A DNA stretch of 33,648 nt from Gammaproteobacteria bacterium. Lineage in GTDB: Bacteria; Pseudomonadota; Gammaproteobacteria; Methylococcales; DRLZ01. The stretch covers positions 1-33,648 of the forward strand of contig JAHZJL010000106.1 of the NCBI GenBank assembly GCA_022600935.1, written 5' to 3'. The notes beneath the pieces were generated by a model that was not told the DNA's origin, searched no databases, and saw only the letters and a program-made list of their open reading frames with translations. Numbering within the stretch: position 1 is the first letter of the stretch; every line of letters begins with the position of its first letter. This document shows positions 1 through 7,906 of this stretch, in pieces. Both the position numbers and the translations under genes were made by a program.

Positions 1-3
1 AAA

Positions 4-15
4 CCCGGTAACGGG
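4..15. repeat. small REP-like hairpin CCCG-GTAA-CGGG
   Basis: CCCG and CGGG pair across a GTAA loop at the very start of the window. Short GC-rich palindromes often lie beside REP-associated transposase genes, but the stem is only 4 bp and could be chance. Confidence 0.2.
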
Positions 16-39
16 AGTTCGAAGCCAGGAGGATCAAGT

Positions 40-99
40 GTCAACAGCAATGTAAAACTGACCCGTTTAGCCTTTAAAAATAACACTAAACAGGACACC
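40..99. mobile_element. possible IS-end-like remnant before the transposase
   Basis: The stretch beginning TGTCAACAGCAATGT, running on to AAACTGACCC and ending near GGACACC, reminds me of terminal sequence of IS21-family elements, which begin with TGT. No IstA or IstB frame is visible, so at most this is an end left outside the window or a decayed remnant. The resemblance is from memory only. Confidence 0.25.
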
Positions 100-127
100 C
101 TAATATTAGACATTAGATTCAATGTCT
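100..127. repeat. palindromes just upstream of the transposase
   Basis: CTAATATTAG at 100-109 is a perfect 10-bp palindrome. It is followed by AGACATT (108-114) and AATGTCT (121-127), a 7-bp perfect inverted repeat with a 6-nt loop. The second hairpin covers the upstream ATG at 122, which supports a downstream start at 167 for the transposase. Such structures could be recognition or regulatory hairpins of the Y1 transposase family. Confidence 0.4.
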
Positions 128-166
128 GCTAATCTAGCTCTATTATTGAATGAAGAGAATATAGAA

Positions 167-1216
167 ATGACCAAAGCCCGTACCCAACAAGTCAGTCTTG
201 AGGAGACACCGTTTTATCATTGTTATTCACGCTGTGTCCGACGAGCCTTTTTGTGTGGGTTTGATCGGGACAGTGGCGAGGATTATTCGCATCGGAAGCA
301 GTGGATTGTGTCACGATTACAGCAATTAACGTCGGTGTTTTGTATTGATGTGTGTGCTTATGCAGTGATGGATAATCATTACCATCTGGTATTGCGGGTC
401 AATGTTGATGAAGCAAACGCGTTGTCTGTGAATGAGGTCTTGCAACGCTGGATGACTGTGTTCTCGGGGAATGTGCTGGTCCAGCGGTATCTGTCAGATG
501 AAGCCCTGTCCAAGGCTGAAACACTAGCTGTGTTGGAGCTTGCTGACACGCTTCGTGAGCGGTTGATGGATATCAGTTGGTTAATGCGCTGTTTGAATGA
601 ATACATTGCCCGGTTAGCGAATAAGGAAGATGGCTGTCAGGGACGCTTTTGGGATGGGCGGTTCAAGTCACAAGCGTTGCTGGATGATGTGGCATTATTA
701 ACCTGTATGGCGTATGTGGATCTGAATCCAGTTCGGGCCGGGTTAGCGAGGACACCAGAGCACTGTGCGTTTACGTCGATTCAGGAGCGGATCAGAGGGT
801 ATGTGCAGGAAATACAGTCTAGTCACTCTAAATCGTATGTGACGCATGCTTTGAATACTGGGCAATCGGAAACATCAATCACATCTTTTCAACCTAAACC
901 ATTACTTGACTTTGTCGGGGGTGCTCAACAGGATCAAAGCATTGGAATTCCTTTTGCACTGGATGATTATCTGCATCTGGTGGATTGGACAGGACGGGCG
1001 ATACTGGAGACCAAGCGCGGTTCGATTCCGGAGGATGTGCCACCGATTCTGGAGCGTCTGAATATCAATGACCAGCACTGGTTATCAACTGTACAACATT
1101 TCCAGACGTGTTTTCCACGAATGGCGGGCAGGTTGGATCGACTTAAGGCGGTGTGTGAGCGGTTTGGGTTGAGCTGGTCGCATGGGGTTGGGGTGAGTCG
1201 GGTATTGTTTCAATGA
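167..1216 (+). CDS. REP-associated tyrosine transposase (IS200-like, Y1 family)
   Basis: The product is a Y1-type single-strand DNA transposase of the TnpA_REP (RAYT) kind, about 349 residues. An HUH metal-binding motif is seen in MDNHYHLVL, and the probable catalytic tyrosine lies in the AYVDLNPVRAGL block, a hallmark of this family (AYVDLNPVRAG or YIHNNPVRAG). The N-terminal HCYSRCVRRAFLCG block is also typical of the long subgroup. The ATG at 167 is preferred over 122 because family members begin close to this point and 122 lies inside a hairpin. The C-terminal third beyond the catalytic core is a subgroup extension without a motif I recognise. These enzymes usually occur as single chromosomal copies associated with palindromic REP sequences and are not classic insertion sequences. 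The reading frame is intact. Confidence 0.88.
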   Translation: MTKARTQQVSLEETPFYHCYSRCVRRAFLCGFDRDSGEDYSHRKQWIVSRLQQLTSVFCIDVCAYAVMDNHYHLVLRVNVDEANALSVNEVLQRWMTVFSGNVLVQRYLSDEALSKAETLAVLELADTLRERLMDISWLMRCLNEYIARLANKEDGCQGRFWDGRFKSQALLDDVALLTCMAYVDLNPVRAGLARTPEHCAFTSIQERIRGYVQEIQSSHSKSYVTHALNTGQSETSITSFQPKPLLDFVGGAQQDQSIGIPFALDDYLHLVDWTGRAILETKRGSIPEDVPPILERLNINDQHWLSTVQHFQTCFPRMAGRLDRLKAVCERFGLSWSHGVGVSRVLFQ

Positions 1217-1421
1217 TTCAAATCAGCAGGGGACAGAGAAAATATACTGCAACCACGTTTTGAATTCGGGTGATTCATACACTAATTGCTTTAATTGTAT
1301 TCTGACCTCGATTAATCTTTTGAAAGAGATCGACTCAAGTAAACTGACATCCGAACAACGGTATGCGTAACTTTTTTTTAGATAGAAATCTGTAAAATTG
1401 TTATGGGATGTTGGGCCAGGC

Positions 1422-2744
1422 TTAAAAACTCAAATTAAATCCGTCGATCAGAATTCCAGGCAAGGTCATGCTTGATGATGAGCGGCGGTAATACGTATCT
1501 GTGCTTGCCAGGCATTCTGTCTCTCGTGTAAGGTCGATCAGTTTATCACCCAGAATGTCATACAAACTCTGATCAAAACGCATGACGTTAATAGGAGCTT
1601 TTATGGCCCCGTTTTCTACAAAGAAACAGGCAAACCGGGTCATGCCTGTTATCCGGCAGTTACTCCGGTCCGAAAAATTGGTGTACCACAGATTGTTAAT
1701 TAATAACCCGGTATCGATTGCTTGCAGGATATCAGCGGAAGGCAATTGTCCAGGGGCAAGGTGCATAGATTGAGGTGATTCAGCCTGGGCATTGACACTG
1801 TGGTTAAATTCCCTGGCGCTACGTGCGTTGACCAGATAATCGTTTCTGGCGCCTTCGTCGATCAGTACAACCTCATCTGGTTTGATAAACCCTTGTGGGG
1901 TAAATGCTGGAGTAAATCCATTGGCATGAGATTCTGATAAACGAATTGATTGTTGAAGCCTGGTTTTATGTTCATTGAGTTTGATCAGCGGCGAGCTTTT
2001 GGTGTGGTGACTTTTCAGGCTAAAACCACCCCAGGCCGCAATTTCGAGTATCGATGACAATGCTGTAGGGCTCAGGTAACACCGGTATTGGCCGGGTTCA
2101 AGAGTTAGTGCGGGAGTATTCAGTAAATCCAGTTGCTGGCGGATTGATTCAAATTTTCCTGCAAACTTTGCCTGATCCCATCGAGTTCCTGCATAACGTG
2201 TTTTGACAGCTTTATCAGTTTTCAGATAACAGCTCCAATCCAGGTTGAACTGATACCGAGTTTGCCAGTTCTTTTGTCCCAGCGAGTTGGCAAACCCCTG
2301 GTATAACGCACCATTGGAAAAGATTCCGACCTGATCCAGAGATCGACCACTGGAGAATAATTGGTCCATAACGAGCTCTGATTCAAGTAATTCCGACTCA
2401 GGGTTGAACTCGGTATTTTCAGGAATGGTTGAGTAGTTCAGGAAAGGATCTTCCGGTATCTGATGATTTTGCACACGCAGTGTTACAAGCAGATGAGATA
2501 ATTGTTCCAGATCGGTTTCATGCTGGCCTGAAATGGTACAAGTAGCCGAGCTGTGGTGCTGGCCGTTGATCAGTTGTAAGCCAAATTCATACTGATGGAC
2601 CGAACCTGCCTGGCGGATTCTTGAGTTGTTGAATCGCACGAAATCGGTTTGTTCACCTTGCAAGGTGCATAACAGGACTTCATTGGCAATCAGAGTCTGG
2701 TTTAACCCTGAACTGAGTGTAAAAAATGCATCCTTGATGTCCAT
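1422..2744 (-). CDS. TldE/PmbA-like subunit of a TldD/TldE-type metalloprotease
   Basis: About 440 residues of the TldD/PmbA (modulator of DNA gyrase) superfamily, lacking the HExxxH zinc motif, as expected for the non-catalytic TldE-type partner. The longer open frame to 2783 is rejected: its ATG at 2744 forms a TGATG overlap with the stop of the upstream TldD-like gene, with a GGAGG Shine-Dalgarno placed 6 nt before it. Translation is therefore almost certainly coupled and the two proteins probably form a 1:1 complex. In E. coli, TldD and TldE form a heterodimeric protease that degrades unfolded peptides and matures microcin B17 and CcdA; here the pair is adjacent, unlike the separated tldD and pmbA of E. 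coli. The protein is divergent from canonical PmbA, so it may be an additional paralogue. Confidence 0.8.
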   Translation of the reverse strand: MDIKDAFFTLSSGLNQTLIANEVLLCTLQGEQTDFVRFNNSRIRQAGSVHQYEFGLQLINGQHHSSATCTISGQHETDLEQLSHLLVTLRVQNHQIPEDPFLNYSTIPENTEFNPESELLESELVMDQLFSSGRSLDQVGIFSNGALYQGFANSLGQKNWQTRYQFNLDWSCYLKTDKAVKTRYAGTRWDQAKFAGKFESIRQQLDLLNTPALTLEPGQYRCYLSPTALSSILEIAAWGGFSLKSHHTKSSPLIKLNEHKTRLQQSIRLSESHANGFTPAFTPQGFIKPDEVVLIDEGARNDYLVNARSAREFNHSVNAQAESPQSMHLAPGQLPSADILQAIDTGLLINNLWYTNFSDRSNCRITGMTRFACFFVENGAIKAPINVMRFDQSLYDILGDKLIDLTRETECLASTDTYYRRSSSSMTLPGILIDGFNLSF

Positions 2745-4171
2745 CAGCCGCCTCCAAACACGTCGACATTCTGAAACTGACAAACCGGTGAAGCGTGACC
2801 AACCTGAATCGCCTGATTTGGTTCGCCCTTGCCGCAGGTTGGGACTCCTAATGCCTGATAAGTCGAGGCATTACAGACAGCACTAAGGTTGCGCCAGAAA
2901 TGACTTGAAATCCCTCTGTAATTGGGATTTTTGACAACAGTTGTCAATTCGCCGTTTTCAATGAGCTGCGCATATTCACACCCAAACTGAAATTTATTGC
3001 GACTGTCATCAATTGACCAGGAGCGATTAGTGTCCATCAGAATACCGCTTTCGGTATTTGCAATGATTTCCTCCAAAGTACTGTTGCCAGGCTCGAGATT
3101 GATATTTGCCATGCGATCGATTGCCGGACGATTCCAGTCACAGGCACGGCTGTTGGCAACACCGGGTTGGTTGCCACGCTGCTGTGACAAATGACCAGCC
3201 AGCGGTCGTAACAGAACACCATTTCTGATGAGATACTCATGACGGGCCGGAATGCCTTCATCATCAAAGCCGTAACTGGCAATTTGCTGCGGATCCCGTG
3301 GATCATAACTGATATTGAGCAGGTCGGAACCATATTGATAAGTGCCGAACATGTCCTCAGTGACAAAGCTGGTTCCTGCATAATTGCGCTCATCACCCAG
3401 TATTCTGTCAAGCTCCAGCGGGTGTCCGATACTTTCGTGTATTTGCATCGTCATCTGGCTCGGCATCAACACGAGTGAGCGTTTGCTGTTCGGACAGTTC
3501 GGGGCATCCAGAAGTTGTAATGCCTGTTGTGAAATCCGGCTGGCCTGTTCCGCAAATTCGATTCGCGCCAATTGTTCGAGTCCGTTTTGAGCACTGAATT
3601 CGATACCATAACTGCGCTGTTGTGATTCAATTCCGCGATTTGCAAGAGCAGACAACATGGAGGTTAATTGTGAAAAATTCTGTTCAATGGTGACATCTTC
3701 TGTGAACAGAATGCTTGTCGTTTGAATATTCTCAAGGCTGGCCCACCAGTCGACAATTGCGTCATCAGAGCGCAACGCATGGTTGATATCGGTGAGCAAA
3801 GTAATCTTGTCTGCAACGGTCAAACTGTCCCAATCCTGTTCGACAGGAGACTGCCATTGGCCAGACTCAGAGGGTCGCGGGTATTGACTGGTATCGATCA
3901 ATCCACATGCAGAACTGTACTTAGCCCAGCGGCTTGCTTGCTCGATAGCCAGTTGAAGTCCATTGCTGGTCAAATCCGATGTTGCTCCATAACCTATGCC
4001 GCCGTTTTGAAGCAAGGTGATGTGAACCCCCTGGCTTTGGTTAAGGGTTAATGGTTCAGTCCGGTTTTGTCTGACCATGATCTGCTGATAATCAGTGTTC
4101 ACATAGCGTAATGACCAGAAATCAACAGCAGGTAATACGGATTTGAATGTTTCAAGCAATCGGTTATTCAT
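2744..4171 (-). CDS. TldD-like zinc metalloprotease subunit
   Basis: About 475 residues. The zinc motif HESIGH (His245, Glu246, His249 from this start) followed by PLELDRILGDERNYAG is the signature of TldD-type catalytic subunits. A C-terminal TCGKGEP segment (Cys446) corresponds to the third zinc ligand region of E. coli TldD, and the chain ends in the family-typical VDVFGGG. The start is the ATG at 4171; a TTG two codons upstream is possible. It is the first gene of a two-gene operon with the TldE-like gene, overlapping it by one base. Role: cytosolic processing or degradation of peptides. No peptide precursor gene is obvious beside it, so the substrate is unknown. Sequence details differ enough from canonical TldD that a second, specialised pair is likely; this is inference. 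Confidence 0.85.
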   Translation of the reverse strand: MNNRLLETFKSVLPAVDFWSLRYVNTDYQQIMVRQNRTEPLTLNQSQGVHITLLQNGGIGYGATSDLTSNGLQLAIEQASRWAKYSSACGLIDTSQYPRPSESGQWQSPVEQDWDSLTVADKITLLTDINHALRSDDAIVDWWASLENIQTTSILFTEDVTIEQNFSQLTSMLSALANRGIESQQRSYGIEFSAQNGLEQLARIEFAEQASRISQQALQLLDAPNCPNSKRSLVLMPSQMTMQIHESIGHPLELDRILGDERNYAGTSFVTEDMFGTYQYGSDLLNISYDPRDPQQIASYGFDDEGIPARHEYLIRNGVLLRPLAGHLSQQRGNQPGVANSRACDWNRPAIDRMANINLEPGNSTLEEIIANTESGILMDTNRSWSIDDSRNKFQFGCEYAQLIENGELTTVVKNPNYRGISSHFWRNLSAVCNASTYQALGVPTCGKGEPNQAIQVGHASPVCQFQNVDVFGGG

Positions 4172-4290
4172 GTTCAAAGCCTATCAGCGACACTAGGAAA
4201 GTCTAATTAATGCAACAAGTTTCAATTCGATCTTCCAGAGTCATAACACGTGTCAATCAAATGAAATATCATCAGATTTCGAAAACGATT

Positions 4291-5355
4291 TTAACTGTAA
4301 AGGTGTTCAACAATTACATCGGTATTGAACAACATGGTTGCTTTGCGAGTATACACGGCATGACCAAAGATGGTTTTCATGCAATGCGGTACACTGAATG
4401 GATTTAAAAAGTATATTGAAAACGGAGCGTTATCTTTGTAATCGATTAGTAAGGTGTCACTGACCAGTTGATCATCGATATATCTGGATTGTCGACGCTG
4501 TTCATGTTCCAGGCTGGCAATAACCTTGGGTACATCACGCCCTTTGTCGAGAATCGTATCCAGAGCGTCATTGGCTTTTAACAGGTTGAGCGGGGGAATC
4601 ATGTCTGTTCCTTCAATTCCCCAATGCTGGAGATAATCTCCATCTCTGGTATTCAACACACCAGACAAACTGACATTGGAACGATGATTGACGATTGCCA
4701 GCAAACGCATCTGTTCATGATAACTCCAACTATAGCGAATCGGTGTGCCAAATGTCACGCAATCAAATTTGATCTCAGATAGAAGTGCAATGTTTGATTT
4801 GAACAGTCTTACCTGGTCTGGTAACAGTTTAAATTCAGCCATGTATTCGTGTAAGCGAAGGGCGCGCTCATCCAGCGCCAGGAAGCTACTCAACAATGCG
4901 AATAATTGACCGGCATGACTGTGACCAAGTAACAATACATTCTGACCTGAATTGATGTATTGCAGTTTGACTTGTTCAGCTAAATCATTGACCAGGTCAA
5001 GCAGGCCGCTCAAACGCGCTAGATGAAAGTTGCCACTGCTCCAGGTAAACAGTCTACAGGGTATGCCGGTAGATGTGCTTAATAATTTGGCATACTCCGG
5101 AGTGAAATTTCCCGCATCATCTGAAAGCGTGTTGACCAACTGTTTTTTTTTCTTTTTTAACGCATCAGACAAGGATTGACTGAATGGTCGAATCAAATCG
5201 AAAATACCCAGCGCATCATTACCGGCAAAGGTACCATGCACCAGATAGATCATGCCGACTTGATTGGCTTTCAACTGCTTGCCAAAGCTCGACATCTGTT
5301 GAGTCCACTCCGGGGTCTCGAGTGCTGGTTTATCCATGATTGTTAAATCAGACAT
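4291..5355 (-). CDS. alpha/beta hydrolase, cytoplasmic, function unknown
   Basis: About 354 residues with an alpha/beta-hydrolase fold. IYLVHGTFAG (residues about 36-45) supplies an oxyanion-hole HG motif, and LLLGHSHAG carries the nucleophile elbow G-H-S-H-A-G with Ser146 as the probable nucleophile. There is no signal peptide. The ATG at 5355 is preferred to an in-frame TTG two codons earlier; neither has a strong ribosome-binding site. The coding strand has a run of nine A following AAAAAAG (5143-5158), giving five lysines in a row, a slippage-prone stretch. Neighbours are the TldD/E pair downstream and a zinc-ribbon membrane protein upstream, all leftward but with spacers, so an operon is not proven. 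Lipase, esterase or thioesterase activity cannot be distinguished. Confidence 0.7.
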   Translation of the reverse strand: MSDLTIMDKPALETPEWTQQMSSFGKQLKANQVGMIYLVHGTFAGNDALGIFDLIRPFSQSLSDALKKKKKQLVNTLSDDAGNFTPEYAKLLSTSTGIPCRLFTWSSGNFHLARLSGLLDLVNDLAEQVKLQYINSGQNVLLLGHSHAGQLFALLSSFLALDERALRLHEYMAEFKLLPDQVRLFKSNIALLSEIKFDCVTFGTPIRYSWSYHEQMRLLAIVNHRSNVSLSGVLNTRDGDYLQHWGIEGTDMIPPLNLLKANDALDTILDKGRDVPKVIASLEHEQRRQSRYIDDQLVSDTLLIDYKDNAPFSIYFLNPFSVPHCMKTIFGHAVYTRKATMLFNTDVIVEHLYS

Positions 5356-5455
5356 CAGCAAGAGTTTTGAATTCTGGTTGTGCTGTTCAGCAAGTTAACC
5401 AGTGGTTTGTCGATTGATACCTTTGGATATTGGTCTGTATTGACATTGTGTAGTA

Positions 5456-6169
5456 TCAAAACTGGTCGCTCAGTCTCGATAATTGATTACGATGTCGCAA
5501 CACATACCAAAGGGCCGCAGGCCAGAACGTGAATAAAAGCAACAGGAACAGGAACAGAGAAAAAGTTTTTTTCCCGGATTGAGGTGCTGTTAGACCTGAG
5601 TCTGGAGTTGATAATTGGGCATTCGATTTTGAGATAAATTCCAGCGCATTCAGTTTTAACTGATTGATGGTATCAGCAGGAATAGCTGTCTGACAGTAGG
5701 GGCAACTCGGAGATTGATCCATTGCTGCACTGAGTTTGATATTGATTCCTGCGCCACAAGTCGGGCATTGATTAATGCCCAGGAATTCACTGTGCAACCG
5801 TCCATCTGAAATAACACCGGTTTGTTCATTCAAGGTAAAAAAACCGATACCCTTGGTATTAAGAACACTGATTGCTTCCTTGATTTCAGCTCTGGAAAAC
5901 CCGGAATTTTGAGCCAGTTTTTCAAGATGAATCTGTGGACTGTGTTGCAGCAATCGTTTAATCGCCAGAATACGTTGTTCCTTGCGTCTTATTGAATAAC
6001 CGGGAATCAGCAAGGCAATCGGACACAACATCAAGACAGCAATCAACCCGAACCCTGCACCATGTTTGATGACTGTGATGACAACCACTGAGACAATTAC
6101 GGCAATCAGTGTTGCTAACCAGCCACTTCGGATCAGTAAATCATCTATACGGTAAATATTTTGTTCCAT
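5456..6169 (-). CDS. membrane protein with zinc ribbon and winged-helix-like segment
   Basis: A 237-residue protein. Two hydrophobic segments lie near residues 17-33 and 41-57 and a third at 203-223, giving a membrane anchor at each end. Between them is a helical region (about 64-125) that looks like a small winged helix for DNA or protein contact, then a zinc ribbon with Cys135/Cys138 and Cys156/Cys159 in CPTC and CPYC. I do not recognise a named family. Zinc ribbons of this kind often occur in proteins that sense or assemble membrane complexes. The start ATG lies after a weak ribosome-binding site. It is divergent from the operon at 6917 across a long AT-rich spacer. Confidence 0.65.
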   Translation of the reverse strand: MEQNIYRIDDLLIRSGWLATLIAVIVSVVVITVIKHGAGFGLIAVLMLCPIALLIPGYSIRRKEQRILAIKRLLQHSPQIHLEKLAQNSGFSRAEIKEAISVLNTKGIGFFTLNEQTGVISDGRLHSEFLGINQCPTCGAGINIKLSAAMDQSPSCPYCQTAIPADTINQLKLNALEFISKSNAQLSTPDSGLTAPQSGKKTFSLFLFLLLLFTFWPAALWYVLRHRNQLSRLSDQF

Positions 6170-6549
6170 CGAAGTTTGATTTCACGTCAACATGTTTTTG
6201 TTTAATCATAAGTCTAGCTCAGCACCAACTTAATTTGTCTGACTGATGTCTATAAATGACTAAATGATCTATGCATGGCTGAATTGATGGCTGCGTTTTG
6301 TCTAAATGGATGCCATATTGGCACTGACTTTACATTGCAGTTGTTATAACGAAAACAAGAATTGGATGGATAATGTACAGCCAAAATCGAATAAGAACAG
6401 AGCGAGTAAAAAATTAATCGAATATTCGTGTATTTGAATAAAAAACTATAAAGATTATTAAGTTGTCTATCTATGGCTTTAATTTTTTAAATTATATATT
6501 TGGATTCAACGAGTTTGTCCTGGTTTTAAAAACATATTTGTAACAATTA

Positions 6550-6579
6550 TTTACCTTTTTTTGTAATTTAATGCATAAT
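6550..6579 (+). promoter_or_regulatory. candidate sigma-70 promoter
   Basis: TTTACC at 6550-6555 and CATAAT at 6574-6579 are separated by 18 bases within a very AT-rich stretch. It would drive the small ORF at 6607 and possibly the operon at 6917. The match is moderate and such boxes are common in AT-rich DNA. Confidence 0.3.
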
Positions 6580-6606
6580 GCATCTATGTAAATCGGGGGG
6601 CAGGAT

Positions 6607-6777
6607 ATGCATCCAAAAAGCAGCTTCAGATCTTTGCTGTCATTGATCAATGATATCTTAACTGAAATGCTTTTGACACCGATACAGTCTAGAAGTCAAT
6701 CAATTCCTGCACATGCCAATCAGAACATATTTTGCATGGTGAATTGTTTTCATCGTTTAGTCGATAACGCAGCATAA
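6607..6777 (+). CDS. small ORF, 56 residues, hypothetical
   Basis: An ATG follows GGGGGGCAGGAT, an acceptable ribosome-binding site, and opens a 56-codon frame ending TAA. The peptide starts MHPKSSFRSLLSLIND and has no recognisable domain; two cysteines lie near its C-terminus. It sits between a candidate promoter and the lipoprotein gene, so it could be a leader or small operon member. It could equally be a chance frame, since no homologue is known to me. Confidence 0.25.
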   Translation: MHPKSSFRSLLSLINDILTEMLLTPIQSRSQSIPAHANQNIFCMVNCFHRLVDNAA

Positions 6778-6916
6778 ATGCTTGTTTCATGCTTATACAT
6801 CAAGTTATTAGGGCATTTTTCTTGTATTCCCCAACATTCTACTTACATGATTTGATAATTTCTGACCAGGCACTAGGATTTATCATTCTATTTGCCACAC
6901 ACAAAACGGAGCAATT

Positions 6917-7906
6917 ATGAAACTGAATGCTTTTCTCAAAATACTTGTTCGTCTGTTCATTTTGATGTGTTTTATCAGTTTGTTAGGGAGTTGTAAGCAG
7001 AAAGATAAATGTAAGACTTTATCTCCAGTATACCAAACCAAAGGAGTGCATAATTCTTGTTATTGTGGACCTGATAAGTGTATAGAAAAGCGAATGCTAA
7101 CTGACCCTTCTGATCCTAAATATCCTGAGCACTGGGTCAGCAACTGGACGATGTTCCGGGTTTTCAACAATTACGAAAATAATCTTCCACCTTATGCCAA
7201 TCCTCCCGAGGGATTAACGGAAGGCGAGGATTACGAAGTTTCATATGGAACGACCTATTTTGATAATGGTTTCGTTCCAAAAGACGGTGATGGATATGGG
7301 GCGATGATGGAGCATTACCAGAAGCGATGTTTGCCAATTTTTCCGATTAGCAATCATTTCACATGTTCATTTATTTCCCTTGGAAACAAGGCTTATTTTC
7401 TGACTTATGAGCAGGATCGTCCGGCGAATATGCCGCCCTGTTGTTTATTCTCACCTCTAAACCATCCACCCAGGACTGATTTTATCAAACATCTGCCATA
7501 TAGTGCGGAGGATAGTACTCATCTCAATAACAGTTTACAGGCATATCGTTATATCGCGAAAGGGCCGGGAGGGGCAGGGATTTGGTTTGCTTACGGGTTT
7601 TTCAAGGATCAATGGTTGGATGCAGATAAAAAATTTCTTAAACCTCAATCATTTTATTTTTCGGGGTCACCAGCCAATCCACCAAATGCGCCATTTGTCA
7701 GCCAAAACTATACAGACTTCAGTATAGAAAAACCCGATCCTGAAAAGACCTGGGATCAAGTGGCTGCTATGTGTCCATCTGATCCACCTCCTTGTCATTT
7801 GTTTAAGCCGGTTACTTCAGACAATACTTCTGATAAAAAGAGCACAGAAACAATTCAAAATACTAATTGGAGCAACCTCAACTTTGAAGGAGGTAATTCT
7901 CAATGA
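6917..7906 (+). CDS. cysteine-rich outer-membrane lipoprotein of a VioB-like operon
   Basis: A 329-residue protein with a type II signal peptide: basic start, hydrophobic core, and lipobox LLGSC with Cys26 as the lipidated residue. Lys at +2 rather than Asp favours sorting to the outer membrane. After the lipobox there are ten cysteines (32, 48, 50, 55, 138, 150, 175, 176, 286, 293), including a CYC and a CC pair, an even number that suits periplasmic disulfides. Aromatic residues and short WF/YG segments are frequent. I recognise no family. A GGAG lies 5 nt before the ATG. The stop overlaps the next start as ATGA, so it is translationally coupled with the VioB-N-like gene. Its role in the system is unknown; substrate capture or export at the envelope is a guess. 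Confidence 0.75.
   Translation: MKLNAFLKILVRLFILMCFISLLGSCKQKDKCKTLSPVYQTKGVHNSCYCGPDKCIEKRMLTDPSDPKYPEHWVSNWTMFRVFNNYENNLPPYANPPEGLTEGEDYEVSYGTTYFDNGFVPKDGDGYGAMMEHYQKRCLPIFPISNHFTCSFISLGNKAYFLTYEQDRPANMPPCCLFSPLNHPPRTDFIKHLPYSAEDSTHLNNSLQAYRYIAKGPGGAGIWFAYGFFKDQWLDADKKFLKPQSFYFSGSPANPPNAPFVSQNYTDFSIEKPDPEKTWDQVAAMCPSDPPPCHLFKPVTSDNTSDKKSTETIQNTNWSNLNFEGGNSQ

Larger units (their letters stand above)
6170..6916. other. AT-rich divergent intergenic region
   Basis: About 750 bases without a long gene, markedly richer in A and T than the flanks. It holds a candidate promoter (6550-6579) and a small ORF with a good ribosome-binding site (6607-6777), listed separately. The low GC and length suggest an acquired or regulatory segment ahead of the VioB-like operon. 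Confidence 0.6.

Noticed and set aside
2744-2783. Upstream extension of the TldE-like gene by 13 codons
   Set aside because: The TGATG overlap with a GGAGG ribosome-binding site at the right distance points to the ATG at 2744.
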